From NCBI GenBank assembly GCA_963734435.1, contig CAVTHA010000003.1:62001-126000 (forward strand): a DNA stretch of 64,000 nt, read 5' to 3'. The position numbers were made by a program, and so were the translations under genes. The stretch is from Bog-756 sp963734435 (GTDB taxonomy: Bacteria; Actinomycetota; Acidimicrobiia; Acidimicrobiales; RAAP-2). Below are positions 54,005 to 61,686 of this stretch, in pieces; within the stretch, counting starts at the first letter, position 1; each line of letters opens with the position of its first letter. The notes under the pieces are model-generated. The model worked only from the letters and a program-made list of their open reading frames with translations, was not told the origin of the DNA and did no database searches.

Positions 54005-54847
54005 TCAGAGGTCGAGGACCGTGCCCTCGACCGCCACCACCACCCGGGGTGCCGAGTATGCCCGGTAGCGGTCCCTGATCCCGTCGAGCATCGAGTCGGT
54101 GCGCAGATGGCTGTGGTGGAACAGGACGACGGTCCCCACCTCGGCGGCAGTGCCCAGGTCGACCGCATATTCAGCTGCAGCGTGACCCGAGGCCGCGCCG
54201 GCCGGGAGCTCGTCCGCCAGGAGCAGGGCATCGTGGATGAGCACGTCCGCCCCCCGTACCAGGTCGAGGACGGGCTGCGGGTGGTCGCCCCACCCCTGGT
54301 CACCGGGCCCGTAGCGGGTGGGGCAATGGTCCGGGATGTAGGCCAGAACCGATCCACCGTCGGTGATCCGGAAGCCGAACGTGGTCCCACCCTTGTGGGC
54401 CACCTCGGTGGCCGTCACCGAGAACCGCTCGAACTTGTGCGGGCCCGGCTCGAGGGCGCGGAACGTCCATCGGCCTCGGAGCCCCTCGGGCCCGATCGGA
54501 AACGAGGGCGGCGACATCATCCGACCGAGGACCTCCGATGCCGTGGTGTGCCCCGGCTGGCTCGGAAGGAACAGGTCGGTGCGGGCGTCGTCACGATCGG
54601 CGGCCAGGCAGAAGGGAAGGCCTTCGACGTGGTCCCAGTGGAGGTGCGAGAGCAGGATGGTGCCGTCGAACGGCGCGCCGTCCAGGAGTGCGCTCAGCTC
54701 CCGGATCCCGGTGCCGGCGTCGAGGACCAGTGTGGCCGGGTCTCGACCGTGGGCCACGGCCACACACGACGTGTTGCCCCCATAGCCGACGAATTCGGGA
54801 CCGGGTGTGGGGGTCGAGCCGCGGACGCCGAGCAGATGGGCGCGCAC
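54005..54847 (-). CDS. Metallo-beta-lactamase-fold hydrolase
   Basis: A 280-aa MBL-fold protein: LLSHLHWDHVEGLP is the HxHxDH metal motif, TEVAHKGGTTFGFRITDGG and LAYIPDHCP follow, LIHDALL carries another metal ligand, and HHSHL the final His. It resembles PhnP/CpdA-type phosphodiesterases of cyclic nucleotides or related compounds. The GTG start lies 1 nt after the stop of the cyclic-nucleotide-binding gene, so they are coupled. A cNMP phosphodiesterase role is attractive inference. Confidence 0.85.
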   Translation of the reverse strand: MRAHLLGVRGSTPTPGPEFVGYGGNTSCVAVAHGRDPATLVLDAGTGIRELSALLDGAPFDGTILLSHLHWDHVEGLPFCLAADRDDARTDLFLPSQPGHTTASEVLGRMMSPPSFPIGPEGLRGRWTFRALEPGPHKFERFSVTATEVAHKGGTTFGFRITDGGSVLAYIPDHCPTRYGPGDQGWGDHPQPVLDLVRGADVLIHDALLLADELPAGAASGHAAAEYAVDLGTAAEVGTVVLFHHSHLRTDSMLDGIRDRYRAYSAPRVVVAVEGTVLDL

Positions 54848-54848
54848 C

Positions 54849-55850
54849 CTACGCCCGGATGTCCTCGTGGCGATGGCCCCGGCTCAGCTCGTGGAGCTCG
54901 CCCGGGTCGAGCGACGAGTGGGCCACCCGGGCCACGCGGCACGCGGTCACCGCCACCAGAGTGGAGGTCCTCGCACCCTCCTCGATCCCGGCCCGCTCGC
55001 CGAGTACCGCACCGGGACCGTATTCGGCCAAGCGGTCGCCTTCCTTCTCGACGCGGATCACGCCGTCGAGGAGGAGGAACACGTCGGTACCTTCCTCGCC
55101 TTCGGACACCAGGGTCGTGCCCGCCCGCACGTTGTAGACCTTGGGCTTGGCTCCTGAGTGCATCATGCGGGCGGACAGCGATCGCTCGAGAGCCGACTCG
55201 ACCGCGGTGACCAGGGCGGGGGAGTCCTGGTCACCCCAGGGGGTGTGCCGCCCGAACGACTTGCGGTACCAGTCGCGGAAGTCGGTCAACCCCGACTTGG
55301 CTGCCAGGCGCCCCTCCCCGTCGTAGACCCAATGTCGCGGGAAACGACTGGCCCCGCGCACTTCGAACTCCGGGGCCCGGTCGGCATGGATGGTCAAGGT
55401 GAGCGTCGACCACACCATCGGCGCCTGCCACTGGACGAACGGCCGGCGACGAACACGGCGAGGAGCTGGGAGACCCGTACGTCCTCCAGCGGTCTGGGCG
55501 AACTGCGCCGACCGGTCGGCTACCTGGGGCGGGGCTTGGATGTCCGGCAGCGCCACCGCTTCGAATTCGTGACTGAGCCCGGCGACCCTGACCGTGGTGG
55601 ACCCCATCAGCCCCCCACCGCTGTAGCCACACTCCGCGATTCGCCCGTCACCGTCCACCTCCACCCAGGCGCGCAGCACGTTGGCGAAGCGGAACCGGTC
55701 GGTGCTGGCCAAGTGCTCGATGTCCTCGATCACCTCGGGTGGCGGCTCGTCATAGTGGGTGAACCCGGCGTCGAAGGCGACCCGGGTTCCTCCGCGCACG
55801 GCCTCGGACGGGATCCAGGACAGGCTGGTCACTGAGCTCTCGATTCGCAT
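54849..55850 (-). CDS. Protein with C-terminal cyclic-nucleotide-binding domain
   Basis: A 333-aa protein. Residues about 235-325 form a cNMP-binding domain: YNVRAGTTLVSEGEEGTDVF, LLLDGVIRVEKEGDRLAEYG, and the phosphate cassette PGAVLGERAGIEEGARTSTL (G-E-x5 to R-T-S). Residues 1-230 are an unrecognised domain of mixed strands. There is no HTH, so it is not a CRP-type regulator. It is divergent from the receiver-cyclase gene (133 bp apart), and probably the effector for its cAMP. Confidence 0.85.
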   Translation of the reverse strand: MRIESSVTSLSWIPSEAVRGGTRVAFDAGFTHYDEPPPEVIEDIEHLASTDRFRFANVLRAWVEVDGDGRIAECGYSGGGLMGSTTVRVAGLSHEFEAVALPDIQAPPQVADRSAQFAQTAGGRTGLPAPRRVRRRPFVQWQAPMVWSTLTLTIHADRAPEFEVRGASRFPRHWVYDGEGRLAAKSGLTDFRDWYRKSFGRHTPWGDQDSPALVTAVESALERSLSARMMHSGAKPKVYNVRAGTTLVSEGEEGTDVFLLLDGVIRVEKEGDRLAEYGPGAVLGERAGIEEGARTSTLVAVTACRVARVAHSSLDPGELHELSRGHRHEDIRA

Positions 55851-55983
55851 GTTGACAGGGTGAACCGGACCCGGCCCGAGAGCCAGCCTGGTCCCTCGCC
55901 AGTGCAGGTGTGGCTGGCACCACCGCCCTTCGGGTGCCTCCGCCCTGTGATCGTCCCCGGCGATGTGACAGAACTGAACCATC

Positions 55984-57363
55984 ATGGCCGGACCGGAGAA
56001 TTCCTCGGGCACCATCAGGGTGTTCCTCGCCGACGACAACGTGATCGTCCGCGAGGGGGTCAAGACACTGCTCGAGCGGCATGGCGACCTCGAAGTGGTC
56101 GGGGTGGCCGAGGACTTCGACGGGCTGGTCAACGGCGCGGTGGCCACCGAACCGCACGTTCTGGTCACCGACATCCGCATGCCTCCGACATTCCAGCGCG
56201 AGGGAATCGAGGCGGGCAGAGAAGTGCGCAAGCGATGCCCGGGCACCGGCGTGGTGATCCTGTCTCAGTACGACGACCCGGAGTACGCCATCTCGCTCGT
56301 GTCGGAAGGCTCGGCCGGCTACGGCTACCTGCTGAAGGACCATATCGCCGAGGGCAACCAACTGGTGGATGCGGTCCGGGCGGTGGCCACCGGAGGGACG
56401 GCGCTCGACCCGTCCATCGTCGACGCCCTGGTCCGTCCGGTCACCACCCACGGCGGCCTCGACCCGGCAGAGGAGGAACTGTTGGGCTGGGTGGCCGAAG
56501 GCAAGCCCATCAAGGCCATCGCCGTAGCCCAGCGCTCCACCCCCGAGTCGGTGGACGCCCAGATCGAAACGCTGTTCGTCAAGCTCGCCCAGGGGGTCTC
56601 GGCGGGAACCGAGGGGGCCATCCGCCGCCTGCGGCTCCTCCACCAGTGCATCGTCGATCGCGAAGAGCAGGGTGAATCGTTGTCGCGCCTGCTTCCGGGC
56701 GGGCTGGCGGAGAAGCTGCGCCGGGATGGGCCCGACATCGGCAAGACCGAGCTGGTCGAGGTGACCGTCCTCATGAGCGACATCCGGTCCTATTCGACAA
56801 TTGCCGAGCACGCCGATCCCACCCAGCTCGCCGGTCAGCTCAACACCCACCGCGCCGCCATGAACGAGGCCATCCTCGGCCAGGAGGGAACGGTCATGCA
56901 GTTCGTCGGGGACGCGGTGATGGCCGTCTTCGGCGCCCCGTTCCCCCAACCCGACCACGCCGACCGGGCGCTGGCGGCTGCCGCCGACGCCCACCGGCTG
57001 CAGGGCGACGTCAACGCCGCCTGGCAGCGGGACGAGTTGTCCCCGTTCGGCCTGGGAGTGGGACTTTCCACCGGCCCGGCCGCCGCCGCACTGCTCGGGT
57101 CGGCCGAACGGCTGGAGTACACCCTGGTCGGTGACACGGTCAATCTCTCCCAGCGGCTGCAGCAGTTGGCCGATTCAGGGGAGACTGTACTGAGCCAGGC
57201 GACGATGGACGCCCTGACGACACCGGTGGAGGCGACACTCTTGCCTGAACAGCTGGTCAAAGGTAGGGACACGCCGGTCCGGGCGTGGCGGGTGGCCCGA
57301 CAGCCGTCCCTCGCCGCCACCGGCCATGGGCGTTTCCCTGATCATCGAGTACCGGAGCTGTGA
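55984..57363 (+). CDS. Receiver-HTH-adenylate/guanylate cyclase response regulator
   Basis: A 459-aa fusion. Residues 10-130 are a receiver domain (D17/D18, phospho-acceptor D63 in VTDIRMPP, K118 in YLLKDH). Residues about 157-205 resemble a degenerate LuxR-type HTH (LDPAEEELLGWVAEGKPIKA). Residues 255-440 are a class III nucleotide cyclase: metal Asp D266 (LMSDIRSY) and D310 (VGDAVMAVFG), and transition-state N387/R391 (GDTVNLSQRL). The usual base-selecting Lys before GD is Gln (MQFVGD). Its stop is 1 nt from the ABC ATPase gene. Phosphorylation probably tunes cNMP synthesis. Confidence 0.88.
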   Translation: MAGPENSSGTIRVFLADDNVIVREGVKTLLERHGDLEVVGVAEDFDGLVNGAVATEPHVLVTDIRMPPTFQREGIEAGREVRKRCPGTGVVILSQYDDPEYAISLVSEGSAGYGYLLKDHIAEGNQLVDAVRAVATGGTALDPSIVDALVRPVTTHGGLDPAEEELLGWVAEGKPIKAIAVAQRSTPESVDAQIETLFVKLAQGVSAGTEGAIRRLRLLHQCIVDREEQGESLSRLLPGGLAEKLRRDGPDIGKTELVEVTVLMSDIRSYSTIAEHADPTQLAGQLNTHRAAMNEAILGQEGTVMQFVGDAVMAVFGAPFPQPDHADRALAAAADAHRLQGDVNAAWQRDELSPFGLGVGLSTGPAAAALLGSAERLEYTLVGDTVNLSQRLQQLADSGETVLSQATMDALTTPVEATLLPEQLVKGRDTPVRAWRVARQPSLAATGHGRFPDHRVPEL

Positions 57364-57364
57364 G

Positions 57365-58087
57365 ATGAACCCTCTGACCGATGTCCTCGTCGTGGAGGGC
57401 GTGCGCAAGACCTTCGAAGCGGAGAATGCGCCGGTACGCGCCTTGCGCGGCGCCAACCTCCTGGTTGCCCCCGGCGACTTCGTGGCCCTCATGGGTCCCT
57501 CGGGCTGTGGGAAGTCCACATTGATCAATCTCGTCGCCGGACTCGACACCGCCGACGAGGGGTCGATCATCGTGGGGGGCGAGCAGGTCACCGGGCGCAG
57601 TGAGGATGATCTGTCCATCATCCGCAGGAAGCACATCGGCATCGTGTTCCAGTTCTTCAACCTGCTGGAGAGCATGACCGCGCTCGAGAACGTCACCTTG
57701 CCGGCGGTCATCGCCGGCACGAGACGCCGACCTGCCGAGACCCGGGCCCGAGATCTGCTGGACTTGCTGGGGCTGGGAGACAAGGCCAAGGCGGTCCCCG
57801 GTTCATTGTCCGGAGGCCAACGCCAGCGGCTGGCCATCGCCCGGGCGTTGGCCAACGAACCGACCCTCCTCCTGGCCGACGAACCGACCGGAGCCCTCGA
57901 CTCCGACAGCGGCCATGAGATCATCGAGCTGTTGTCGCGGCTCAATCGTGGAGGACAGACCATCGTCCTGGTCACCCACGACAACGAGGTGGCCCAGGTG
58001 GCCGAGCGCCTCGTCTACATGCGCGACGGCCGCATGGTGGACACGCCAGATCGAGCCCCCGCCGCGGTCACACCGAACATCCTGTGA
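57365..58087 (+). CDS. ABC transporter ATPase, MacB/LolD type
   Basis: A 240-aa ATPase: Walker A GPSGCGKSTLINLVAGLD, Q-loop GIVFQFFNLLESMTALENV, signature LSGGQRQRLAIARALANEP, Walker B LLLADEPTGALDSDSG and H-loop VLVTHDNEV. It belongs to the group partnered with FtsX-like permeases. The permease at 61687 is the probable partner. Its last codon overlaps the kinase GTG (GTGA). Confidence 0.92.
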   Translation: MNPLTDVLVVEGVRKTFEAENAPVRALRGANLLVAPGDFVALMGPSGCGKSTLINLVAGLDTADEGSIIVGGEQVTGRSEDDLSIIRRKHIGIVFQFFNLLESMTALENVTLPAVIAGTRRRPAETRARDLLDLLGLGDKAKAVPGSLSGGQRQRLAIARALANEPTLLLADEPTGALDSDSGHEIIELLSRLNRGGQTIVLVTHDNEVAQVAERLVYMRDGRMVDTPDRAPAAVTPNIL

Positions 58088-60261
58088 CCACCACCCCGAC
58101 GACCGCCGGCAGTGCCCAGGGCGTCGTCACCAGCGTGCCGAGCGGGATCCAGAGCGCCGTGCGCTCGGTGACGCCGCTCGGCGCGGCGCCGGGCCGGGCC
58201 CGACTCTCCCCGTTCGTCCTCTCGGTGGTGCCGGCCCTGGTCCTCGCCGGAGTGGCGCTGGCCAAGGCGGAGCCCGGCGGGATCACGGCGGCCGACACCA
58301 TCCGGCTGGTGCTCATCCTGGCCTGGTCGGCGGCGGGCATCTGCCTGCTGGTACGACCGGGCCTTCGCCGGCTCGGTGGCCTGGTGTCCCTGGCCACCGG
58401 TCTCGGCGCGGCCGGCTTCGCCGCCGCGGCGATCGGCCAGGTCACGACCGGTGACGCCGGACGCTCGTGGCGTCTGGCCGCCACGGTGCTCCCGCCCCTG
58501 GTGATGGCGGCCGGTGTGCACTTCCTGGCGGCGCTCCCCGACGGACGTCTTCTGTCGCGGTGGCGCCGGAGCGGGGTGGGCGCCGGGTATGCGGTCGGCC
58601 TGGCGTATGGATTGTTGGCCTGGTCCGGTCCCGGCCGGATGACCGACGCCGCGGCCATCTTCGGATGGTCGGTGGCAACAGTGGTGGGGGTGGCGGCAGC
58701 CGCTCACCGCTACCGCTCGGTGCCCGGCCTCGCCCGGCAGCGTATGCAGATGTTGGCTGCCGGCGCAGTGGCCGCCGTCGAGCTCGGACTGGTGGCGTGC
58801 ACCCTTGCCGTCCTGGTCGACTGGCCTCCTCATCCGTGGCCGGTGGCGGCAGCGTCGACCGTGCTCGTGCCGGTGGCGCTGGCCGCGGCCAGCTTCCCGC
58901 GCCTGCTGAGTCTGTCCGACCAGCTGCTGGTCCGGCTGTTGACCGTGACCGGCGTGTCGGCACTGGTGCTGGCCGTCTATCTGTTGGTCATCCTGGGGTT
59001 CGGTCATACGCCCGGCCCGTCCGACCGCGAGCTGCTCGGTCTGTCGATCCTGGCGGCCGCCATCGTGGCTCTGGGTGCCTCGGTGTCCCATCGGCGCATG
59101 CAGGCCTTCGCCCAACGCCTGGTCTACGGGTCCGATCCGGTTCCCGACGACGTGGTCAAGACCTTCAGCTCCCGCCTCACCCGGGCGGTCACCATGGACG
59201 AGCTCCTCCTCCAGCTGGTCGAGTCGCTGCACAAGTCGATGGCGCTGACCAGCGCCGAGGTGTTCACCGGCTCGAGCGAGGTCCTCGAGCGGACCGCTTC
59301 GATCCCCGATCGTGGGCCGGGCACACTCCACATCGGGCCGAAGGAGCAGCCGATCGTGGCCCGGGCCGGTGTGTCGGGAAACGCCTGGGCTTCGGTGTGG
59401 CTGCCGGCGGTGGTCGAGGGCCGGAGCCACGCCCAGCTGCGGGTCTGCCCCATCACCTACGGTGGCGACCTGCTCGGGCTGGTGGCGGTCGAGCGACCGA
59501 CCACCGAGCAGCCCTTCAGCGACAAGGAGGACCTGGTCCTGACCGAGCTGTGCCGCCAGGTGGGGCTGGCGCTCCACAACGTCCGCCTCGACTCGGCCCT
59601 CCAGTCGACGCTCGACGAAGTGCGGCGGCAGGCGGCCGAGCTGCGGGCCTCCAGGTCGCGCATCGTGGCGGCGGCCGATGCGGAAAGGCGGCGAGTCGAG
59701 CGTGACCTGCACGATGGGGCCCAACAGCACTTGGTGGCCTTGGCCGTGAACGTACGCCTGGTGCGGGACCTGGTGACCGAGGACCCCGAAGCCGCCGCCG
59801 AGGCGCTCGACGAGATCGGGGCGGAGGTCAAGGCCACCGTGCAGGAGCTCCGGGACCTCGCCCACGGTATCTATCCGCCGCTGCTGGTGGACAACGGATT
59901 GCCCGAGGCGCTCCGGGCCGTGGGTTCGCGGAGCCCGCTCGACGTCGAGGTGTCGGTCGAGAGAATCCCGCGCTTCAGTGCCGACATCGAAGCGGCGGTG
60001 TACTTCTGCTGTCTCGAAGCCCTGCAGAACGCGGCCAAGCATGCGCCCCAGGCCCACGTGCACCTGCGGGTGTGGGAGGAAGAAGGCGGTCTGCTGTTCA
60101 CGGTGAGCGACGACGGGCCAGGGTTCGATCCCGAGGCCGTCGGACGCGGGCACGGCTTCATGAACATGAACGACCGGCTGGGCGCCATCGGGGGGACGGT
60201 GCGGTGGGAGGCGGCGGTGCCGCACGGTGCGACCGTGCGCGGCTCGGTCCCGCTGTCCTGA
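58084..60261 (+). CDS. NarL-type sensor histidine kinase with membrane and GAF domains
   Basis: A 725-aa kinase. The N-terminal 340 residues have about nine hydrophobic segments; a GAF-like domain follows (about 345-500, including GDLLGLVAVERPTTEQPFSD). The HisKA_3 dimerisation domain carries H543 in RRVERDLHDGAQQHL, and the ATPase domain has N649 (LEALQNAAKHA), SDDGPGFD and GHGFMNMNDRLGAIGG. Start GTG at 58084 overlaps the ABC ATPase stop. Its partner regulator is probably one of the two encoded next on the other strand, and it may also phosphorylate the receiver-cyclase. Confidence 0.9.
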   Translation: MTTTPTTAGSAQGVVTSVPSGIQSAVRSVTPLGAAPGRARLSPFVLSVVPALVLAGVALAKAEPGGITAADTIRLVLILAWSAAGICLLVRPGLRRLGGLVSLATGLGAAGFAAAAIGQVTTGDAGRSWRLAATVLPPLVMAAGVHFLAALPDGRLLSRWRRSGVGAGYAVGLAYGLLAWSGPGRMTDAAAIFGWSVATVVGVAAAAHRYRSVPGLARQRMQMLAAGAVAAVELGLVACTLAVLVDWPPHPWPVAAASTVLVPVALAAASFPRLLSLSDQLLVRLLTVTGVSALVLAVYLLVILGFGHTPGPSDRELLGLSILAAAIVALGASVSHRRMQAFAQRLVYGSDPVPDDVVKTFSSRLTRAVTMDELLLQLVESLHKSMALTSAEVFTGSSEVLERTASIPDRGPGTLHIGPKEQPIVARAGVSGNAWASVWLPAVVEGRSHAQLRVCPITYGGDLLGLVAVERPTTEQPFSDKEDLVLTELCRQVGLALHNVRLDSALQSTLDEVRRQAAELRASRSRIVAAADAERRRVERDLHDGAQQHLVALAVNVRLVRDLVTEDPEAAAEALDEIGAEVKATVQELRDLAHGIYPPLLVDNGLPEALRAVGSRSPLDVEVSVERIPRFSADIEAAVYFCCLEALQNAAKHAPQAHVHLRVWEEEGGLLFTVSDDGPGFDPEAVGRGHGFMNMNDRLGAIGGTVRWEAAVPHGATVRGSVPLS

Positions 60262-60336
60262 CTGCCGCACCCTGACCGGACCGTCGTCGCCCTGACTGCC
60301 GCACCCGGATTCGGGCACGGCATCCACGCTCGACGC

Positions 60337-60729
60337 TCAGGTCGGCAGGAAGTCGATGGTCTCGCGATCGGTCCAGATGCGGCGCAGCTCGTTCGGCCCG
60401 AACTCCTCCTTGTTGACATAGGCGCGGGCACCGCTCGTGGAGGCGTCCGGTGGCAGATCCTGGGGGTTGTAGGTGGAACAGAGGACGACGACCACGTCAG
60501 GCTGGGCCGCCACGATCCGCCGGGTGGCCTCGACACCGTTCATCACCGGCATGTTGATGTCCATGAGGATCATGGCCGGCCGCAATTCGGCAGCCATGGC
60601 CACTGCCTCCTCGCCGTTCACGGCCTCACCGGCCAGGGCGAAGCCCTCCATCCTCCGCAAGACCGCTCGTGCCGCCATCCGGAACGGTGCCTGGTCGTCG
60701 ACGACCAACACGGGCAGGTCTGCCTCCAT
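60337..60729 (-). CDS. Stand-alone receiver response regulator
   Basis: A 130-aa CheY-like protein: acidic D11/D12 in VLVVDDQAPF, phospho-acceptor D57 in MILMDINMPVMNG, the T/S position in VVLCSTYNP and K107 in AYVNKEEFG. It has no output domain; the short tail ends TIDFLPT. It lies between the kinase and the NarL regulator, so it is probably a phosphate sink or connector in the same pathway. Confidence 0.87.
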   Translation of the reverse strand: MEADLPVLVVDDQAPFRMAARAVLRRMEGFALAGEAVNGEEAVAMAAELRPAMILMDINMPVMNGVEATRRIVAAQPDVVVVLCSTYNPQDLPPDASTSGARAYVNKEEFGPNELRRIWTDRETIDFLPT

Positions 60730-60793
60730 GGCTCACAATTGTCGCACGGGTCCGACCACCCCGACAGGGAGGTAGCACCCGTGCCCGGTGTGG

Positions 60794-61468
60794 CTAACCG
60801 GTGGGCTGGCCGCTCAGGTAGATCAGGACAGCCTTCACCCGCCGGTTCACGTCCTCCTCCTCGGTCAAGCCGAGCTTCGAGAAGATGGCGTTGGTGTGCT
60901 TCTCGACGGCGCGCTCCGAGAGGAACAGGGAGGCGGCGATGGCGGCGTTGTTCTTGCCCTGGGCCATCTCGGCCAGCGTCTCGGTTTCGCGCGCCGTGAG
61001 CCGATCCAGATCGGAGGGATGGCGTTTGGCCGATGCCCCGACCAGCGAGTCGACCACCGCCGAATCGACCATCGAGCCGCCTTCGGCCACCGTTCTGATG
61101 GCGCGGACCAGCTCGTCCACGCCGGCGACCGATTCCTTCAGCAGGTAGCCCCGGCCGGCCGACCCATCGGCCAGCAGGGCCAGCGCGTACTCGGGGTTGG
61201 CGTACTGGCTGAGGACCACCACACCGATATCGGGTCGCTGGTCACGGAGTTGGGTGGCGGCCTGGATGCCCTCGTCGGTCCCGGTCGGGGGCATCCGGAT
61301 ATCGGTGACCACCACATCGGGTGCTTCGCGCTCCACCAGGACCAGCAAGCCGGGCAGATCGGTGGCCGTGCCGACCAGCTCGATCCCCTCCTGCCGGTCG
61401 ATGAGTTGCTCGATTCCCTCTCGGAGCAGGGCATTGTCCTCGGCCAGCACCACCCGGACCGGTTCCAT
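60794..61468 (-). CDS. NarL/LuxR-family response regulator
   Basis: A 224-aa regulator. Receiver residues: D56 in VVTDIRMPPTG and K111 in YLLKES. The HTH (about 158-215) is LTARETETLAEMAQGKNNAA, then IAASLFLSERAVEKHTNAIF. It closely resembles the receiver of the cyclase fusion, suggesting both come from one duplication. The frame is open to a TTG at 61477; I use the ATG at 61468, 8 nt after TACGGT. It reads away from the FtsX-type permease gene and could regulate it. Confidence 0.9.
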   Translation of the reverse strand: MEPVRVVLAEDNALLREGIEQLIDRQEGIELVGTATDLPGLLVLVEREAPDVVVTDIRMPPTGTDEGIQAATQLRDQRPDIGVVVLSQYANPEYALALLADGSAGRGYLLKESVAGVDELVRAIRTVAEGGSMVDSAVVDSLVGASAKRHPSDLDRLTARETETLAEMAQGKNNAAIAASLFLSERAVEKHTNAIFSKLGLTEEEDVNRRVKAVLIYLSGQPTG

Positions 61469-61686
61469 CGGCGACAACCGTAGTCGGCCCCCTTCGCGCC
61501 GAGGCCGAGGCCCTAGCGTGATCCGGTCGGGCGCCGATCCGACCCGGCAGTGGTGGTAGTACCCCAGGCCGCGGCGGGCTGACGCCCTTTTCGGATCGGA
61601 CCGGGTCGGCCAGACTGCTGGGAGATGGGCAATTCGGGCCGGGGCGGCGACAGAGGCGTGGGCGGGGCCGCGAGCGGGAGAGCCGG

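Noticed and set aside
53645..55210. 521-codon open frame on the plus strand
   Set aside because: Overlaps the LLM oxidoreductase in another frame and runs antisense to the MBL and cNMP-binding genes; Arg/Pro-rich and motif-free.
58015..60327. 770-codon open frame on the minus strand
   Set aside because: Antisense to the histidine kinase; Gln/Arg/His-rich low-complexity translation without any family motif.
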